Shown here: piece after piece, positions 43,572-55,940 of the stretch
Numbering within the stretch: position 1 is the first letter of the stretch
Layout of the letters: the number at the start of each line of letters is the position of its first letter
Assembly: GCA_907163375.1 (NCBI GenBank)
Contig: CAJQUW010015339.1
Location: forward strand, 1 to 64,000
Direction of reading: 5' to 3'
Length of the DNA: 64,000 nt
Source of the DNA: Prostheceraeus crozeri
Lineage: Eukaryota > Platyhelminthes > Polycladida > Euryleptidae
Program-made: the position numbers and the translations under genes
The notes under the pieces: generated by a model
Database searches by the model: none
What the model saw: the letters and a program-made list of their open reading frames with translations, nothing else
Told to the model about the DNA's origin: nothing

Positions 43572-46500
43572 GTCTTGCGGTTCATGAATTTCCTTGATAA
43601 TCAGATAATTTCCGTTTTATTAAGATACTTGTTAGTAAATTTACATTCTTTTTGATGTCTAATCAACTTCATACTACTTTTATATTAAAATCTGAGTAGC
43701 CAAATCGATAGTATGCATATAAACACAGAAGTAATTTGCAATAATTTTACTAAGAGAGAGAGAGCATGTGCGACCAATAGGCCAGATGAAGTTCAATGTA
43801 GTCAGAGAAGAAGGAGAGACCACGCAAAACATGAAGACGTGAATCTACCTTCTTCTTGATTGTAGCGACGTGAGATCTGAAACCTAGGTCATTATCGATA
43901 GTGACATCAAGAACATGCGTCTGATGTGCTTTTAATTTTGAAACGCAAATCTAATAATTTTTTCTCTCCGCAAATGTGTTTCAATTAAATACCTTTTTAC
44001 ACGTGTCTGTGGTCACGGCATCACGAAGAATTAGCGAAGAGCATTCACAGGTTTGACATAATGCGAAAAGACAGTAGTAAAAGAAATGGATGAGGAGTTA
44101 CAATAATCACACAGCATGACACGATATGCGAGAAACTTGAATTACCGTCTCACCATGAGGCAATATGCATTGCGACTAAAATCAATCAATGACAATAATA
44201 TGCGGCTGGAGAATTCTCCATGCATCACCCACCCATCAAAAGCGCAACATAAAGCGCCAATAATCCAATTCTGGACTTCAGCAGCTGATCATATTAATTA
44301 CGTGGACTTCATCGACCAGAAAATAGCAATTTTCTAATCAACTGGCAATTTACTAGCAATCGAGAAGATGCCAACGGGGAAAGGCAAAAAAATCATGATA
44401 AAGAATCATGAGCCTGAAAATTGTAGTTATAAAATCAACAGGCAAATCAGACCATCAGTCTGAAGACTGTTCAATCTTATTAAACGATGTTCATCATGCT
44501 TATAAATTGTTCAAGTCTGAGTGCGTCTTAGTACTTTAATTGTGACCTAGCGAAGCGGTAATCTGCAATCTTGATGATTATCAGTCGCATGGTACAGCCA
44601 CTATGAAAAACCGCAGAGCAGCCTGTTGAGCAGTCCTTCAGGACCGTCTGATGATATCTTTATGATTCCACTATAATGCATGGGAATTGACCACACGACC
44701 ATAATATCTCTAGGCAAAGCCCTCCGTTGCGGAGATTCTTTGCCTTGAAAAATATTACAGAATTCTTTCTGTTTGAGTTAGAGTATTGAAGCAGGATGTT
44801 TATTTATCACACGGAATATAAAAGTCGCCAGCAGTCCTATAGGATTGATGCATTATAAACTATTGTTACAACTGCAGTTTGCCTAATAGACAGTAGAATA
44901 ATCAGACTTATAAACTGAATAATAATTGCTATCTATGCTCCTAAACTTTTTCTTTCAGTATATTTGTCTGCTTTTGAATAAGAATTAAGTATGAATGATT
45001 ATAAGACTGGTAAGTTTTTATTTTGAGGAATCTCTAAATCATTTCAACATAAGATCTGAAACTTTACATGAGAACTTATTTTGACATGCACGTTGACCGT
45101 TGACAATTAGGCAGAATACAACAGGGTGGAACTTCGAAATATTTTGAAAATCAATCCACCCAAATGAACATGTACTACATCTTAATAATGCATGACAAGT
45201 GTAGCTCAGACTTGTGCTGTACTTTTTAATTTAATCGTACATTTCAATCGAGCAGACAGCGACTTGCGTAATTGTAATTAAGTACCATTATAGTATAGGA
45301 CTTGCTATTATTTGGTGATTGCATGCAATAAATTGCAATTTCTGAGTTCCGTATATCTTCTGATAAAATCTCCTGAGTGTATTTTTCAAAGGTTTAGCTG
45401 ACCCGGCGTCAGCTAACATTTGGTGAATATAAATGTTTTTTTCTATCGCAAGCGGCTTTTACATAGTGTAAGTTAGATTATTCATTTTTTAAGTAATTAT
45501 GCCATGTTGTTTGCGATCCATGCTAATCTATCTAGGCTGGGATATCAGGAGTAAATTCTGTGATAATTGCACATATTCAGTAAAGAAAACTTAGTTTTTC
45601 AAACACTTGCATAACATTTGACAGGAGGCTCTATAAGAACATGCCATCAATTGCTTTCATTAGAGTCCATTTCAAAACACAAACATCATCTTAGGACTAA
45701 CCTGATGGTTGGTGTACCAGGATGCTTGCAGGCAACCTTCCGAACATATTCTTTCTTGGCCTTTGAAACTTTTCAGGAACTGCATATTGTCCATGCTTAC
45801 AAGACATGATGATCAGCCGCTATTTTCAAGTAAATTGATTAATGTTTTTTTCATGTCGACAACTTGGAAGCTTATTTTTCAAATATCTTCAAATATCTAA
45901 TAACACGAGTAAGCAGCAAAAATTCTTCGAAATCAAGCTTACAACACTGAAAAGTGTTATTGCCGATTACACTGAGTAGTGGATGCACCGCAAAAAAATC
46001 AATGCCTGTTTCGGTTGCATGAGGACATCGGAAAGAGAACTAGGTATTTTAATTATGGACGTAATCATCAGTCTCTTCCTCTGTATCAGAACACCTAGAC
46101 ATCAGCTTATGTAGGTATTGATTGTTCTTCTCAATTTCTCTATTGTTGGCTCGTAGTGAAGTGAGAACTGGTAGGTGTGCTTCATCTATAAAAACCTGCC
46201 GAAATGATCCATGTCAACTGAAATCCTTGATCCTACTTTCTTCTTTCCCTAATTTTGATATTGGCTTCAGTTCGTTTTCAATATCCACGCTTTGAATAAG
46301 AGCAGGGCAGGGCTGATGACAGGCGTCATCAAAACCGGTGGCCGAAGTGCCTGCCAGTTGGTGGCCGGCATATTAAGAACCGGCCGGTCGGGGATGGAAC
46401 GGTGGCTGGTGTTTGTGTGCCGGTGGGTTAGCACTTTGATTGTCGGACATTATTTGGTCAACTTATGAGTATGACATTAGACACTATTTAATTTCCACAT

Positions 46501-48359
46501 AGCATGCATAAATGGCAGGCTTACCGGTACTCCAGATATGCGAGAGCTACCTATTGCAATACAATCTTATGCAATGCAATTATTTGCACTTCGAAAACAT
46601 GTTTTGTGCAATGAGCAGTAATACGCGTAATGACTTATTTGCTGATCTAATGAGTTGTAGGCCTACTTTAGAATTTATGTTGATGTTAACTGCATTTTCA
46701 AAGACAATCACACACAACGAAAGTAAAATCAGATAATCAAAACAATGACCCAAACAGACATTGATATGATAATAACATTGATAGAATGACAATTTATGCA
46801 TGCATCTATATCCCGCCTCCCCAAAAAAGCCTTTAGACTATTAACAATTCTAAGCTCCAGTATAATAAAAGTTTTTCTAGCCATTAAAGTTCCGAAATGA
46901 ACAATTTGATCACTGCCTGAATGCTAATGTTGCGAAATGTTTTCTCTGCGACGTGCAAACTTGCTTTAAAGTGATTCACTGACGTGATATTTACTTCTTC
47001 GCTTGTGAAGGAATTCCAGTGATTTGTAGCGTCTATTGAGAACTCTCTCCACTATACAGCCTAAATTCAAATCTTTTGAGTTTACCTTGGTGATCGCAAG
47101 CTGACGTGTAAGAGTCTGGAACAATGAGCTCGGCAAACTTGTCATCAACTTTTCGTTTCAGTGAGTGTCCGTGTACAGATTCAATCAAAATTTATCGCGT
47201 GTAGTCTTGGCTTATCAAACAGTTATCCACGATCGACTGATGCATTGACAAATTCATTGCATCTCTAACTCTACGTGTTATATAAACCATCGCATGTAGT
47301 GAAGTTATTCAAGATCTGGAATAAGTTTTTTAAAGAGTGGCTTAGGAATGCACAATACTTCCACAATTCATACAGGCTGGAATAAATGATTATGGAAACT
47401 AAATCACAGATAAAATAGGTTTTAAACTGCATGCATAAGTTGCCGGTAATCATTGTTTAATTTTTTAAACAACAGTCCGCAATATTTATGTTACAAAACA
47501 TGCGTGTACTCTCAAATTTTGCTACATTTGCATACTCTTTATGTTGTAATGATTGACTAAGCAATTTACTATCGATTGAATGTCGTCAGCGATCGACATG
47601 GGTCTAATCAAATTAACCAGCTGGTCGGCCTTCAAAATGTGTGACCGGGGCACGGCCGACGTTATTAAAACCGGTCAGTCGATCGGTCGGCGGTTTTAAG
47701 ACTGGAGCACGATATAGGTTCTAACTGACCTACACGCATGCCATCCATCGTCAACCCCGATCTTCCCGTATGCCTATGTCCTTTCACAGGCATTGCATTA
47801 TTCATGGATTTGCACACAGCACCGAAAACTAAATATCAAGTCCTTCACTACACTTTTCATGTTTCCCTTCACTATCTACTTTAATTGTGAACTACAGTCA
47901 CGACCTAAGTGCATGATGAGGTCGATTTAATTCACTTAATTTGTCAATTAAAGGATCTGTAAACTCGACATCAAATCACAGTTTTCTGCTGTGAATGAAT
48001 TCATTGTTGTTTCCTTAAAAGGAAAACATGTGCACACGCAGATTATGTACAGTTGAGTATTTTAAATTCTTATTTATATCCGGTGCTTTTCTCCTTTGCT
48101 TGATAAAGTGCAGGCATGTGGATTTCAGGCTGCAGGCTCTGTGCGTAAGAGCATTATTGATAAAACATGTGTGTATAATCCATTGTTTGTTGTTCGATCC
48201 TAATTCAGCACATGTTCATATGGGGATTCTATAATATGTTGATCCTATTTCTGTGAGGGTTTGGATGAAAATAGGAATCATATCACAATGTGCAGGTAAT
48301 TAGCTTCATCACTGTAATGGCACGACAGAGATTAACTGCTTTGTCTATGCGTTTGGATC
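43572..48359. other. Long AT-rich stretch without supported genes
   Basis: No protein family was recognised on either strand. Two GC-rich pockets with CCGGCC/GGCCGG words (46300-46420 and 47615-47700) look like pieces of one repeat in opposite orientation. The short G(A/G)CCTAGCGAAG head recurs near 44547. Confidence 0.5.
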
Positions 48360-48614
48360 TAAAGATGACGTCATTCACTACTGACGGTCACGGCCATAAC
48401 TATATTCGAGGGGAAAGAAGATCAATTTTCCATTGACCGTAATTCTAATTTAAGTCTGAATTCTCACGTGCGCAGCCAGTGAATTAAGATCGTGACGAGT
48501 CGAGCGGTGTGAATAACACTTCCATTTGGCGAATTTATCACGAAGAAAATTGAGTCAAAGATAGGTACTTTCACTTGACAGGCCTAAGTAGTGAAAGCTG
48601 TGCCCTACTTGCGA

Positions 48615-48729
48615 GGGATAGGCACATGGATGGGTACATGTAAATTCAGTGTTATGAATAGGAACATGTATAATCCAGTGTTATGAATAGGAACATGTAT
48701 GACTTCTGTCTTCTTGGATAGGTACATGT
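48615..48729 (+). repeat. Iterated G(A/G)ATAGG-ACATGT motif, five copies
   Basis: The motif GRATRGGNACATGK occurs at 48616, 48628, 48656, 48685 and 48716, two of the copies inside a 29-base tandem duplication. It lies just outside the first gene of Polinton 2, where terminal or origin-proximal sites would be expected. Confidence 0.7.
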
Positions 48730-48974
48730 GTTTGGTAGACTGGGTTGAGTACATTGCGTTTCGGAACGTCTATGATCGAACTTGTGTGACTTGGTTCTGA
48801 GCACTTGGGTACGTACCGATAGACGTCCGTTGTTTGATTTTGAATGGGTTTGCTCAATTGCGACTATTGTGATTATTGCAACCATTGTAATCAAGATGAC
48901 AGTCACATTGATTTTCCTTTTTACGTAGACAAACTATGCTATAAATATGAGATAGTTGTTTGATGACATATATA

Positions 48975-49472
48975 ATGATGACCAGTATCCCAACGTCGTG
49001 GGTTGTCGCAAGAGACCTTGGATATTCGTTCAAAGCTATAGAAACTGTAACAAATCTCAATGAAAATATCAACGCTGGTGATTTAGTTGATCGACTAATG
49101 GATCTAGATGAGCATGCTATGAATCACAATTTGGATCGTAGGTGGATAGAGGATTTCTCCATGCTACACTGCAATGATGGTGAAATTGGGAGGATCAAAT
49201 TGGAACGATATGGAAAGAAGGAGACATTTGACAGTGTTTTGATAAAAAGTTCTCCCAATAAGAGTCACTTCAGAAGGAAATTAGAAGAAGAGACATTTAA
49301 ATTATTATGTGAACGGAACTGCGTTAAATGTTTTAAACAAGAACGATCCCTTCTCTTTTTACCATGTTCTCATAGCGTTATGTGTTCTACATGTTATGTA
49401 CCCTTTGAAACTTCATCTTGTCCCCTTTGTGATAAAGAAATATCTTCAACAGTCACTGTATATCGTGCATGA
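48975..49472 (+). CDS. RING-finger protein (IAP-like RING) of Polinton 2
   Basis: About 165 residues. The N-terminal 110 residues are acidic and helical with no recognised domain. The C-terminus is a good RING: NCVKC, then PCSHSVMCSTC, then SCPLC, in the C3HC4 order found at the end of IAP-type E3 ubiquitin ligases. A role in blocking host death or defence is typical for viral RING/IAP proteins and is an inference here. A TATA-like TATAAATA at 48940-48947 puts transcription start near 48970, so I chose the ATG at 48975 (48978 is equally possible). Confidence 0.7.
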   Translation: MMTSIPTSWVVARDLGYSFKAIETVTNLNENINAGDLVDRLMDLDEHAMNHNLDRRWIEDFSMLHCNDGEIGRIKLERYGKKETFDSVLIKSSPNKSHFRRKLEEETFKLLCERNCVKCFKQERSLLFLPCSHSVMCSTCYVPFETSSCPLCDKEISSTVTVYRA

Positions 49473-49473
49473 T

Positions 49474-49537
49474 GAGTCATTATGCACGTCTGTGATTGGT
49501 CACTATTGTGTCTTTGTGTGGCTTTTCTATATAAGGA
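49474..49537 (+). promoter_or_regulatory. Promoter with AP-1-type site and TATATAAGG box
   Basis: TGAGTCA (49474-49480), an inverted CCAAT (ATTGG near 49496-49500) and TATATAAGG (49529-49537) lie 46 bases before the next ATG (49583). Confidence 0.6.
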
Positions 49538-49582
49538 GGACATTGTACCGTTCTATTTCAAGCATAATTTGAGGCTAACACA

Positions 49583-50206
49583 ATGTCAATCAGCATGTCG
49601 TTCACTACCAACATTCCCATTTCAATAATTTACCGAAGTCAACTCTTCACCGGCAATATATTCTATTCTGCCGTAAATATAACTGGCTATAAAGCGGATT
49701 TGGTGGATCTGATGGAGGAAATAGTGAAGTATTTCCGCTGCGGAGAGGACGTTGTGGTGCAGAGAATGTTAATGAGAGTCGTGAACAACGCTCTCACACG
49801 AGTTGCAAGATTCTGGCTCAATGAAGCATTTCGCCCACTAGGACAAACTGAGATTGTACCGGAATACTCTCGCTGTTGCTGCAGCAGTATCCAACGGAAA
49901 CACAACACATGTCTCCATGACATTATCACCTCCAGCTACTTTGACGAGAAGGGTGAGAAATGTAAACTGGACTTATTCAGTGGACCGCCATCAGTAAGCA
50001 TCAATGTGGCTGCTCAAGGACATTCTAAGGTAATCAGTTTGCGGGCATACTATGCCAATATTTTAAAGACTTTCCATTCAAAGTCCTGCTGTATGTGCTG
50101 TCCTATTTCAAAACATCTAATGAAAGACATTGAGCAGCTCATAACTGCTACAAATCAGACTCTAGCCGATGTGAGTGTGTATCAGTTTCCCTCTACAACT
50201 TGTTAA
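49583..50206 (+). CDS. Unknown Polinton 2 protein
   Basis: 207 residues, open, with its own promoter. It has two cysteine clusters (RCCCSS near residue 95 and SCCMCCPISKH near 168) and predicted helices in the first half. I recognise no family and see no counterpart in element 1. The following intergenic region ends with AATAAA just before the next ATG (50342), probably its polyadenylation signal. Confidence 0.6.
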   Translation: MSISMSFTTNIPISIIYRSQLFTGNIFYSAVNITGYKADLVDLMEEIVKYFRCGEDVVVQRMLMRVVNNALTRVARFWLNEAFRPLGQTEIVPEYSRCCCSSIQRKHNTCLHDIITSSYFDEKGEKCKLDLFSGPPSVSINVAAQGHSKVISLRAYYANILKTFHSKSCCMCCPISKHLMKDIEQLITATNQTLADVSVYQFPSTTC

Positions 50207-50341
50207 GTGTCTTGTGTAATTTTATAAGTACCAGCAACAAATTCTGCGTCATATGTGAATGCTTGTAAACTTTTGTGTATAATGTTGTAAGTACTAAGCA
50301 AAAATTGTAATTGTATTATCTATTTCCATATTAGAATAAAA

Positions 50342-50734
50342 ATGTCTGTAAAACGGAAGGCATCTTCTCGTCAATCGAAGCGGTCCTTCAAACCTTCAAG
50401 TCAGTTTAGAAAAACGTTGCGAAAGTTAAACAGGATACATGATAATAAGAAGAAGTTTAAATTGATTAAAAATTCAGGTGATGATTTCATTCGCGATTTA
50501 GCTTTTGCAATACACAAATGTCTACCTATTTGCAAGCCTCTATTGAATGCTGGCTCTTTGAATAGCATAAAAAAGTTTTTAAATCCAAGGAGTAGTGATA
50601 AGAAAAGGCGAAACTTAATTCAACGCGGTGGTGGTGGGTTTCTAAGTATGTTAAATGATATTGGAAACAGTATTAATGGTGTAATCAATAGTCCGCTTGG
50701 AAGGATTGCAGCAGCTGCTGCAATGTTAATATAA
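50342..50734 (+). CDS. Small basic protein with hydrophobic tail (capsid-associated, protein VI-like?)
   Basis: 130 residues. Basic helical N-terminal part with DDFIRDLAFAIHKC, then RNLIQRGGGGFLSML and an Ala-rich end. It matches 3510-3851 of element 1 in layout and key words (FIR, GGFLS). It is placed two genes before the ATPase here but directly before it in element 1, because the conserved protein at 50886 lies between. Confidence 0.6.
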   Translation: MSVKRKASSRQSKRSFKPSSQFRKTLRKLNRIHDNKKKFKLIKNSGDDFIRDLAFAIHKCLPICKPLLNAGSLNSIKKFLNPRSSDKKRRNLIQRGGGGFLSMLNDIGNSINGVINSPLGRIAAAAAMLI

Positions 50735-50755
50735 CGTTAGCGAATCATAAAGTGA

Positions 50756-50801
50756 TACGTCATCACTTTGATTGATGAGTCATATATAGGTGCATATAAG
50801 G
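50756..50801 (+). promoter_or_regulatory. Promoter with CRE/AP-1 sites and TATA-like boxes
   Basis: TACGTCATCA (50756-50765) and TGAGTCA (50776-50782) precede ATATATAGG (50782-50790) and CATATAAGG (50793-50801), 85 bases before the ATG at 50886. It resembles the promoters at 49474 and 63374. Confidence 0.55.
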
Positions 50802-50885
50802 AAGACGCTTTAATGATATTTTATCACTTTCAAGTGACAATTCATTTGCGCTGGTTGAAAGCTCCGAATTAGTACTTGTTGAAAC

Positions 50886-51701
50886 ATGACTCAGAAAATG
50901 TATACAATCAGAGAGGAAAGTGACGCTTTTGAGCAAGATCTCTTGAAGCTTAGTCCGACACGAAAGGTGCAAGGGATTGGAAATACATTCTACTTTCAAA
51001 CCTTGAATTATGGTGATGATGACTTTTATCTTCAAGTTCCATTCTTCCACAGTAATGGCATGTCTACATCAGGGTATAGCATTATGAGACAAATGCGAGT
51101 GACTTTTCCAAAATTGCAACAGGTGATTCTTAAAACTATTGACTCTTTCGCGAAAGAATGTGTTGAGCTGCCTGAAAGTGCTCCCACTCATTGGAGAAAG
51201 GCATTAGAGGAAGGAGTTGGTTACAAGGAATTGCCGGAATTCGATACACTGTTTTTAAAACTATCGGATCATTTTCAAGCATTCGATCTCTTTACAAACG
51301 CGATGGAATGTGAGGATCTCAAATGGGGCTGCTACATGGGCTTAATGCACGTTACCGGACTTTATATTGGTTCACATGGTTCGACTGGTAAAGTCGCATC
51401 TTTACAAATGAAGGTTCTTCAACTAGTCTATGAACGACTACTAATTGATAAATGCTTAATTAACATTGATAAGACTACTTCAAGTGATCGGAAGGAAGAG
51501 AGCAAAAAGCGAGGGCGGAAATCTAAAGATGGGAATCCTAAATTGAAGTTGCAGCGCCAAGATGCTGACTTGAAAACTTTCTATAATCCTAATTGTGATG
51601 AAGAAACACAAATTTTTAAAAATTGTAAATGTAACTTGAAAGTTTCTATTCTGAATGTAAATAAACGTGATCTGGAACATGTGTCTGTTTTGTTGTTCTA
51701 A
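50886..51701 (+). CDS. Conserved Polinton protein of unknown function
   Basis: 271 residues, open. The region DFYLQVPFF and later GLYIGSHGSTGKVASLQMK match the element 1 protein at 5469-6244. In between are hydrophobic and aromatic residues typical of a beta-rich domain. A basic SKKRGRKSKDG stretch follows, then a short Cys/Asn-rich tail. Shared by both elements, so part of the conserved core. A nucleic-acid-binding role is a guess from the basic stretch. Confidence 0.65.
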   Translation: MTQKMYTIREESDAFEQDLLKLSPTRKVQGIGNTFYFQTLNYGDDDFYLQVPFFHSNGMSTSGYSIMRQMRVTFPKLQQVILKTIDSFAKECVELPESAPTHWRKALEEGVGYKELPEFDTLFLKLSDHFQAFDLFTNAMECEDLKWGCYMGLMHVTGLYIGSHGSTGKVASLQMKVLQLVYERLLIDKCLINIDKTTSSDRKEESKKRGRKSKDGNPKLKLQRQDADLKTFYNPNCDEETQIFKNCKCNLKVSILNVNKRDLEHVSVLLF

Positions 51702-51746
51702 GCAAAATTAGCGGGATGATGAGTTTAATGTTAATGGAATTATAAG

Positions 51747-52382
51747 ATGACAGATTTTCGTCTATTCACTGATCGCACAATGTGTGTCGCTGGACCAAGT
51801 CAGTCCGGTAAAACTACATTTGTAACTCAATTGCTACAATATAGAAATGAGTTGTTTAACAAGGAAATTAAGAGAGTCAAATGGTATTATGGAATATTTC
51901 AACCACAACTACATTCTGCACTTCGCCAGAAAGGTTATGATGTGAAGCAAGGGTTACCGACAACTGAAGACATCAAAGCAGGTGACTTAATTGTGCTAGA
52001 TGATCTATTGCGTGAAAGCAAATCTTCAAAGGATGTAGCTGAAATGTTCATTCAAACTGCACATCATAGGGAAGCTTTTATTATCTACATCAGCCAAAAC
52101 ATCTTCGATGGAGGGAAAGAGCAAAGAACTAGAAGTTTGAATACACATTATTTGGCAATATTTAAAAATTCAAGAGATAGCAGTCAGATACATCATCTCA
52201 GTAGACAGATATTACCTCAACAACCTAAAGTACTTTCAAAAATATATGAAGATGTAACAAAGAAACCACATGGTTATCTATTTATTGATCTAAACCAGGA
52301 ATGTCCGGAACGACTTCGGTTTCGAACTAATATCATACCTAATTCCGCTGAACCAATGACAGTTTTCTCGGTTCACAGTTAG
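51747..52382 (+). CDS. ATP: Polinton genome-packaging ATPase (FtsK/HerA, A32-like)
   Basis: 211 residues, open. Walker A GPSQSGKT (16-23), Walker B LIVLDDLL (81-88), then a sensor-like ISQNIF near residue 118 and the ending PHGYLFIDLNQECPE. Same family as poxvirus A32 and adenovirus-like packaging ATPases; it would drive DNA into the capsid. Length and motifs are normal for Polintons. Confidence 0.92.
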   Translation: MTDFRLFTDRTMCVAGPSQSGKTTFVTQLLQYRNELFNKEIKRVKWYYGIFQPQLHSALRQKGYDVKQGLPTTEDIKAGDLIVLDDLLRESKSSKDVAEMFIQTAHHREAFIIYISQNIFDGGKEQRTRSLNTHYLAIFKNSRDSSQIHHLSRQILPQQPKVLSKIYEDVTKKPHGYLFIDLNQECPERLRFRTNIIPNSAEPMTVFSVHS

Positions 52383-52392
52383 TTTTAAGCAA

Positions 52393-53071
52393 TGTACTTT
52401 GTTGCCTTATTATTTTCAAACATATCGTATTCAAAGATGGTAGTCATTCCTCAAGAGGAAGATGTACAGTTGACTACATTGCAAAGTGCACAAGAAGTCA
52501 AAAATATCGATCAACCTATTACGAATCAACTTAAGGAACTAGCATAAAAGGATATGGAAATTCAGAAGATCAAGGATCCCTATCGACGAATACAGTTAGC
52601 AGCTGAAAACATCGATGAGAGGCGACAGATTCGTGACAAGTTGCGACGATTTATAACCTTGTCAACACCTCGACCATATCGTGTGCGCGATGAGCGATTA
52701 TTTGACTTCATTGATCCACATGTGAAGTTCAATGAGAGAGGGAGATAACTGATGAAACAACTGGTGATGTTATTAGAAATAGTCACGTAGATGACCTTCT
52801 ACAATATGCTGTCAGAGATGTAAGGCGAAAACTAGGTGCACCACAAGGGTAGACATATTTTCAGAAAATTTTAACTGATCAAAATGTACCTCACAATATT
52901 ATTGGAGGACCGACTGTGAATGAGTTAGATAAGGGTCACTTACAAGATGGATCAAAAAGTAAAACACCCACGATGGCGGTCAAGCGAGAGCTTCATGATC
53001 CCGATGATCTGCAACCAAAAAGAGCTACTAGGCGCTCAATGCGTGTCGCGAAGGAGTACAGTAAATATTAA
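52393..53071 (+). pseudogene. Conserved Polinton protein (homolog of 2173-2865); fossil
   Basis: Shares VVIPQEEDVQLT, IKDPYR, LSTPRP ... LFDFIDPH and VKFNERG with the intact element 1 protein, and has a similar basic C-terminus. It looks broken at about three places. It follows the ATPase directly, as in element 1. Confidence 0.7.
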
Positions 53072-53105
53072 GCAAATGTGAATTAAGCCTTGCCTCTCTC
53101 ATATC

Positions 53106-53309
53106 ATGTCGTTACAAAAATTTTGCTGTTGTTTGAAATCTGCGCTCGAAGGTAAAGGAGAAGAGGGCATAGAGGTTGATATCAATTGTGTTAGCAGTTG
53201 CTGTGCGAGTAATACGCGTGCAAATCAGAACAAAGACGATGAGTACAGCAGTGAAACTCAGAAAGATTTATTACGACTTAAATCACCCCGCAAGTTTCAG
53301 TCGTCCTGA
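53106..53309 (+). CDS. Small Cys-rich protein overlapping integrase start
   Basis: 67 residues; CCC, then VDINCVSSCCAS, matching the element 1 frame at 1956-2171 in place and motif. It overlaps the integrase start at 53239. Function unknown. Confidence 0.5.
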   Translation: MSLQKFCCCLKSALEGKGEEGIEVDINCVSSCCASNTRANQNKDDEYSSETQKDLLRLKSPRKFQSS

Positions 53310-54280
53310 GGTTCTAGCTCGTGCAGCAGGTGTGAGAATAGAGAAAGTCAAGAAAAGGTTAAGGAGTCAACCGACTTACACTCTTCACAAAAAAATGTTG
53401 TTAACAATATAGATAGTCGATGGCAAGCGGACTTCGCTGACATGCAACAGATATCACAGTACAATGATGGCTATAAATAAATCTTAACCGCAATAGATAT
53501 TTTATCTCGCTATGCTTGGGCACGTGCGCTGAAATCTAAACGAGGACCAGAAGTTGAAGCGGCTTTTCAGAGCATTTTCGATGAGGGGCGTGTTCCGCAA
53601 AGAACACAGACCGATCAAGGGAAGGAATTCGAAAACTCTCATGTTCGAAGTCTCCTCAAAAGTCATAATGTTTACTGTCAAAAGTGCTTATAAAGCTGCC
53701 ATGGTTGAGAGGTTCAATCGCACACTGAAGACAAAAATATGGCGATATTTCACTGCAAAAAATACACATGTTTGGGTAGGTGAGCTGCAGAAATTTGTTA
53801 AGAATTACAATGAAAGCTACCATCGAATCACTAATATGAAACCAGTTGATGTTACCCCGGATAATGCGATGGATGTATGGCTTCGATTGTATGATAAGAA
53901 AGCGAAAAACATTTCCAATGAAAAGAAAATTAATGTTGGTGATAGAGTTCGGATTTCAAAGGTTAAGTCTACATTTGAGAAGGGGCATCTACCTAATTGG
54001 ACTGAAGAAGAGTTTTTGTAGATGAAATAAATACAAAATTTAGACCCACCATGTATAAATTAATAGATTACCTTGGCAATCCAATTAAAAGAAAATTTTA
54101 CTCTTATGAACTGCAAGTAGTAGACAGAAGTGAAGAGGTGACAAAATAATTAGGAGGAAAGGTCATGGCAATCAAAGGAAATATCTAGTTAAATGGAAAG
54201 GATATCCTGATTCATTCAATAGCTGGATAACGCACCAGGATCTACAAAATGTGGAGGTGGGAGACACTCGTAACTTTTAA
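53239..54280 (+). pseudogene. INT: Polinton integrase with chromodomain; fossil
   Basis: Recognisable parts: the N-terminal IYYDLNHPASFSRPEVLARA and PTYTLHKK, rve core words (DRWQADFADM-like, TDQGKEFENS, KAAMVERFNRTLKT) and a chromodomain end (LVKWKGYPDSFNSW). It is homologous to 902-1993 along its length and broken at several places. Confidence 0.85.
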
Positions 54281-54320
54281 GCTAATATAGCATGTGACTT
54301 CTTACATATATGAGGTCAAC

Positions 54321-55897
54321 ATGTCTACTAACTTCAACATCATTCTTCCAAGCAATAGCAACCCCAAGATATTCCCAAGTAACAAACCATCTCTATACTC
54401 TGTTGAATTCGCTAATCCAATTACTCTGCATGGACCCCATGAAGTTGCTCTAACTGAAATTACTTATTACAACGATATCAGTTTGCTAAAAAACAATTAT
54501 TTTGAATTACATAAAGAAGTACGAGAGATGGATGATTGTTTTCGCATATTTCACAATAGTCTACATGGTACATGGGCTTTTCATCATCTAACTTTACATC
54601 CTTTTTCATCATCTTTACCATCTGTCCAAAACATGATTAAAATTCAAAATGCATTTGCAATGTCAACTTTTGATTCTAAGGTTCCCACAATGAGGTTGCA
54701 AGATACAGAAAAGGAAGTCGGTAGAATGTTTCAACGAATAAATGATCTCTTCAAGCTGACTTTGAATAAATTCTACAAACCAGTCATAAAGGGGTCAACA
54801 AAATTGATGAAGGAAGGGAAGCATGTTCCTCTTGTATTAGGTAAGGATTTGAGTCATACTTTTGGGTATTCTAGAACAACTTTCTCATCAAAGTATTGGT
54901 ACAATGGACGTGGGTGGAATTCGGAGAGGAAAGTCACTGATTTTCCATGTAGAATTGTGCCATTGTATGCATTACAAAAAAGGAGCATCCGAGTAAAAAA
55001 TCAAGTTGAGGTCATTAGAAGTGTTGAAGACTTTGCAAGAAAGTTTCAAGGATCAGTGCCAGAAACATTAATGACTTGTGAATATATGAAAGAGAAGGTA
55101 ATTTTATTTACTGTTGAAACGGAGGCAGAATTTATTGTTATTACTAAAAAGACACCATTGGAAAAGTCTGATTCCGCTGTTATAGAATTCGGATCTGAAA
55201 TGATTGGGATGTTTAAGGGCCTTGAAAGCGCACCTTGGTTGACAGAATTAAATGATGCATTCAAGGTTCAATTGTCCTCTTCTAAGCTCAAAGCATCAAC
55301 AAATGCTTCATGGGATATCCACGTATACAGCGAAGACATATTGGGTGATGATTTGTCTACTTCCAGTGAACTTGTAAAAAGAGTTAATTTGAACAATGAA
55401 AGCTTGAAAACGCCATCTGAATTGTGTACAAAGTTAAATGAGTTTGGTGTAGATTACCTTGATGCAGATGAATATCACTTTTCTTATGATCCGCATAAGA
55501 AACGCATGATTCTAAGGTAGGGAAGAACTCTCTTCTCAAGCTGGATCGCGTGTTAACGTCCACATTGGGATTCTCAAAATCAACTATTTATGAAGGCACA
55601 TCAATAGGCGATACAGCCCCATCACTAGAGCGTGATATAAGTAACTTATACGTCTATTGTAACATTATTGAATATACAAGGGTTGGCGACATTGAGGCCC
55701 CACTTCTGCGCACATTTCCTCTCTCATCCGTAAGGAAGCAACTAATCAATCGAGAATTTATTAACACGATGTATGTACCAATGAGCAGAAATGTCATCAA
55801 TAGAATTGACATATCAATTCATGATGATACAGGTGAAGTAGTACGGTTATGTGGTGGTGTTACTGTTTTGACCCTACATATTAGGTCACGAGAATAA
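54321..55897 (+). pseudogene. Polinton minor capsid (penton-like) protein; fossil
   Basis: The N-terminus FNIILPSNSNPKIFPSNKPS followed by EVALTEITY is the characteristic start of Polinton penton-type proteins. The C-terminal part (ISNLYVYCNIIEY ... VGDIEAPLLR ... NRIDISIHDDTGEVV) is the matching single jelly-roll end. About one break lies between. This gene is placed between integrase and the basic protein, where element 1 has only a 34-base gap. Confidence 0.8.
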
Positions 55898-55940
55898 GGC
55901 TTTACGCTATTGTGACTTCCATAGTTATTCAATAGTCATA

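Noticed and set aside
46300-47700. GC-rich CCGG pockets considered as inverted ends of a transposon
   Set aside because: Similarity is limited to short CCGG words; no coding content or clear termini between them.
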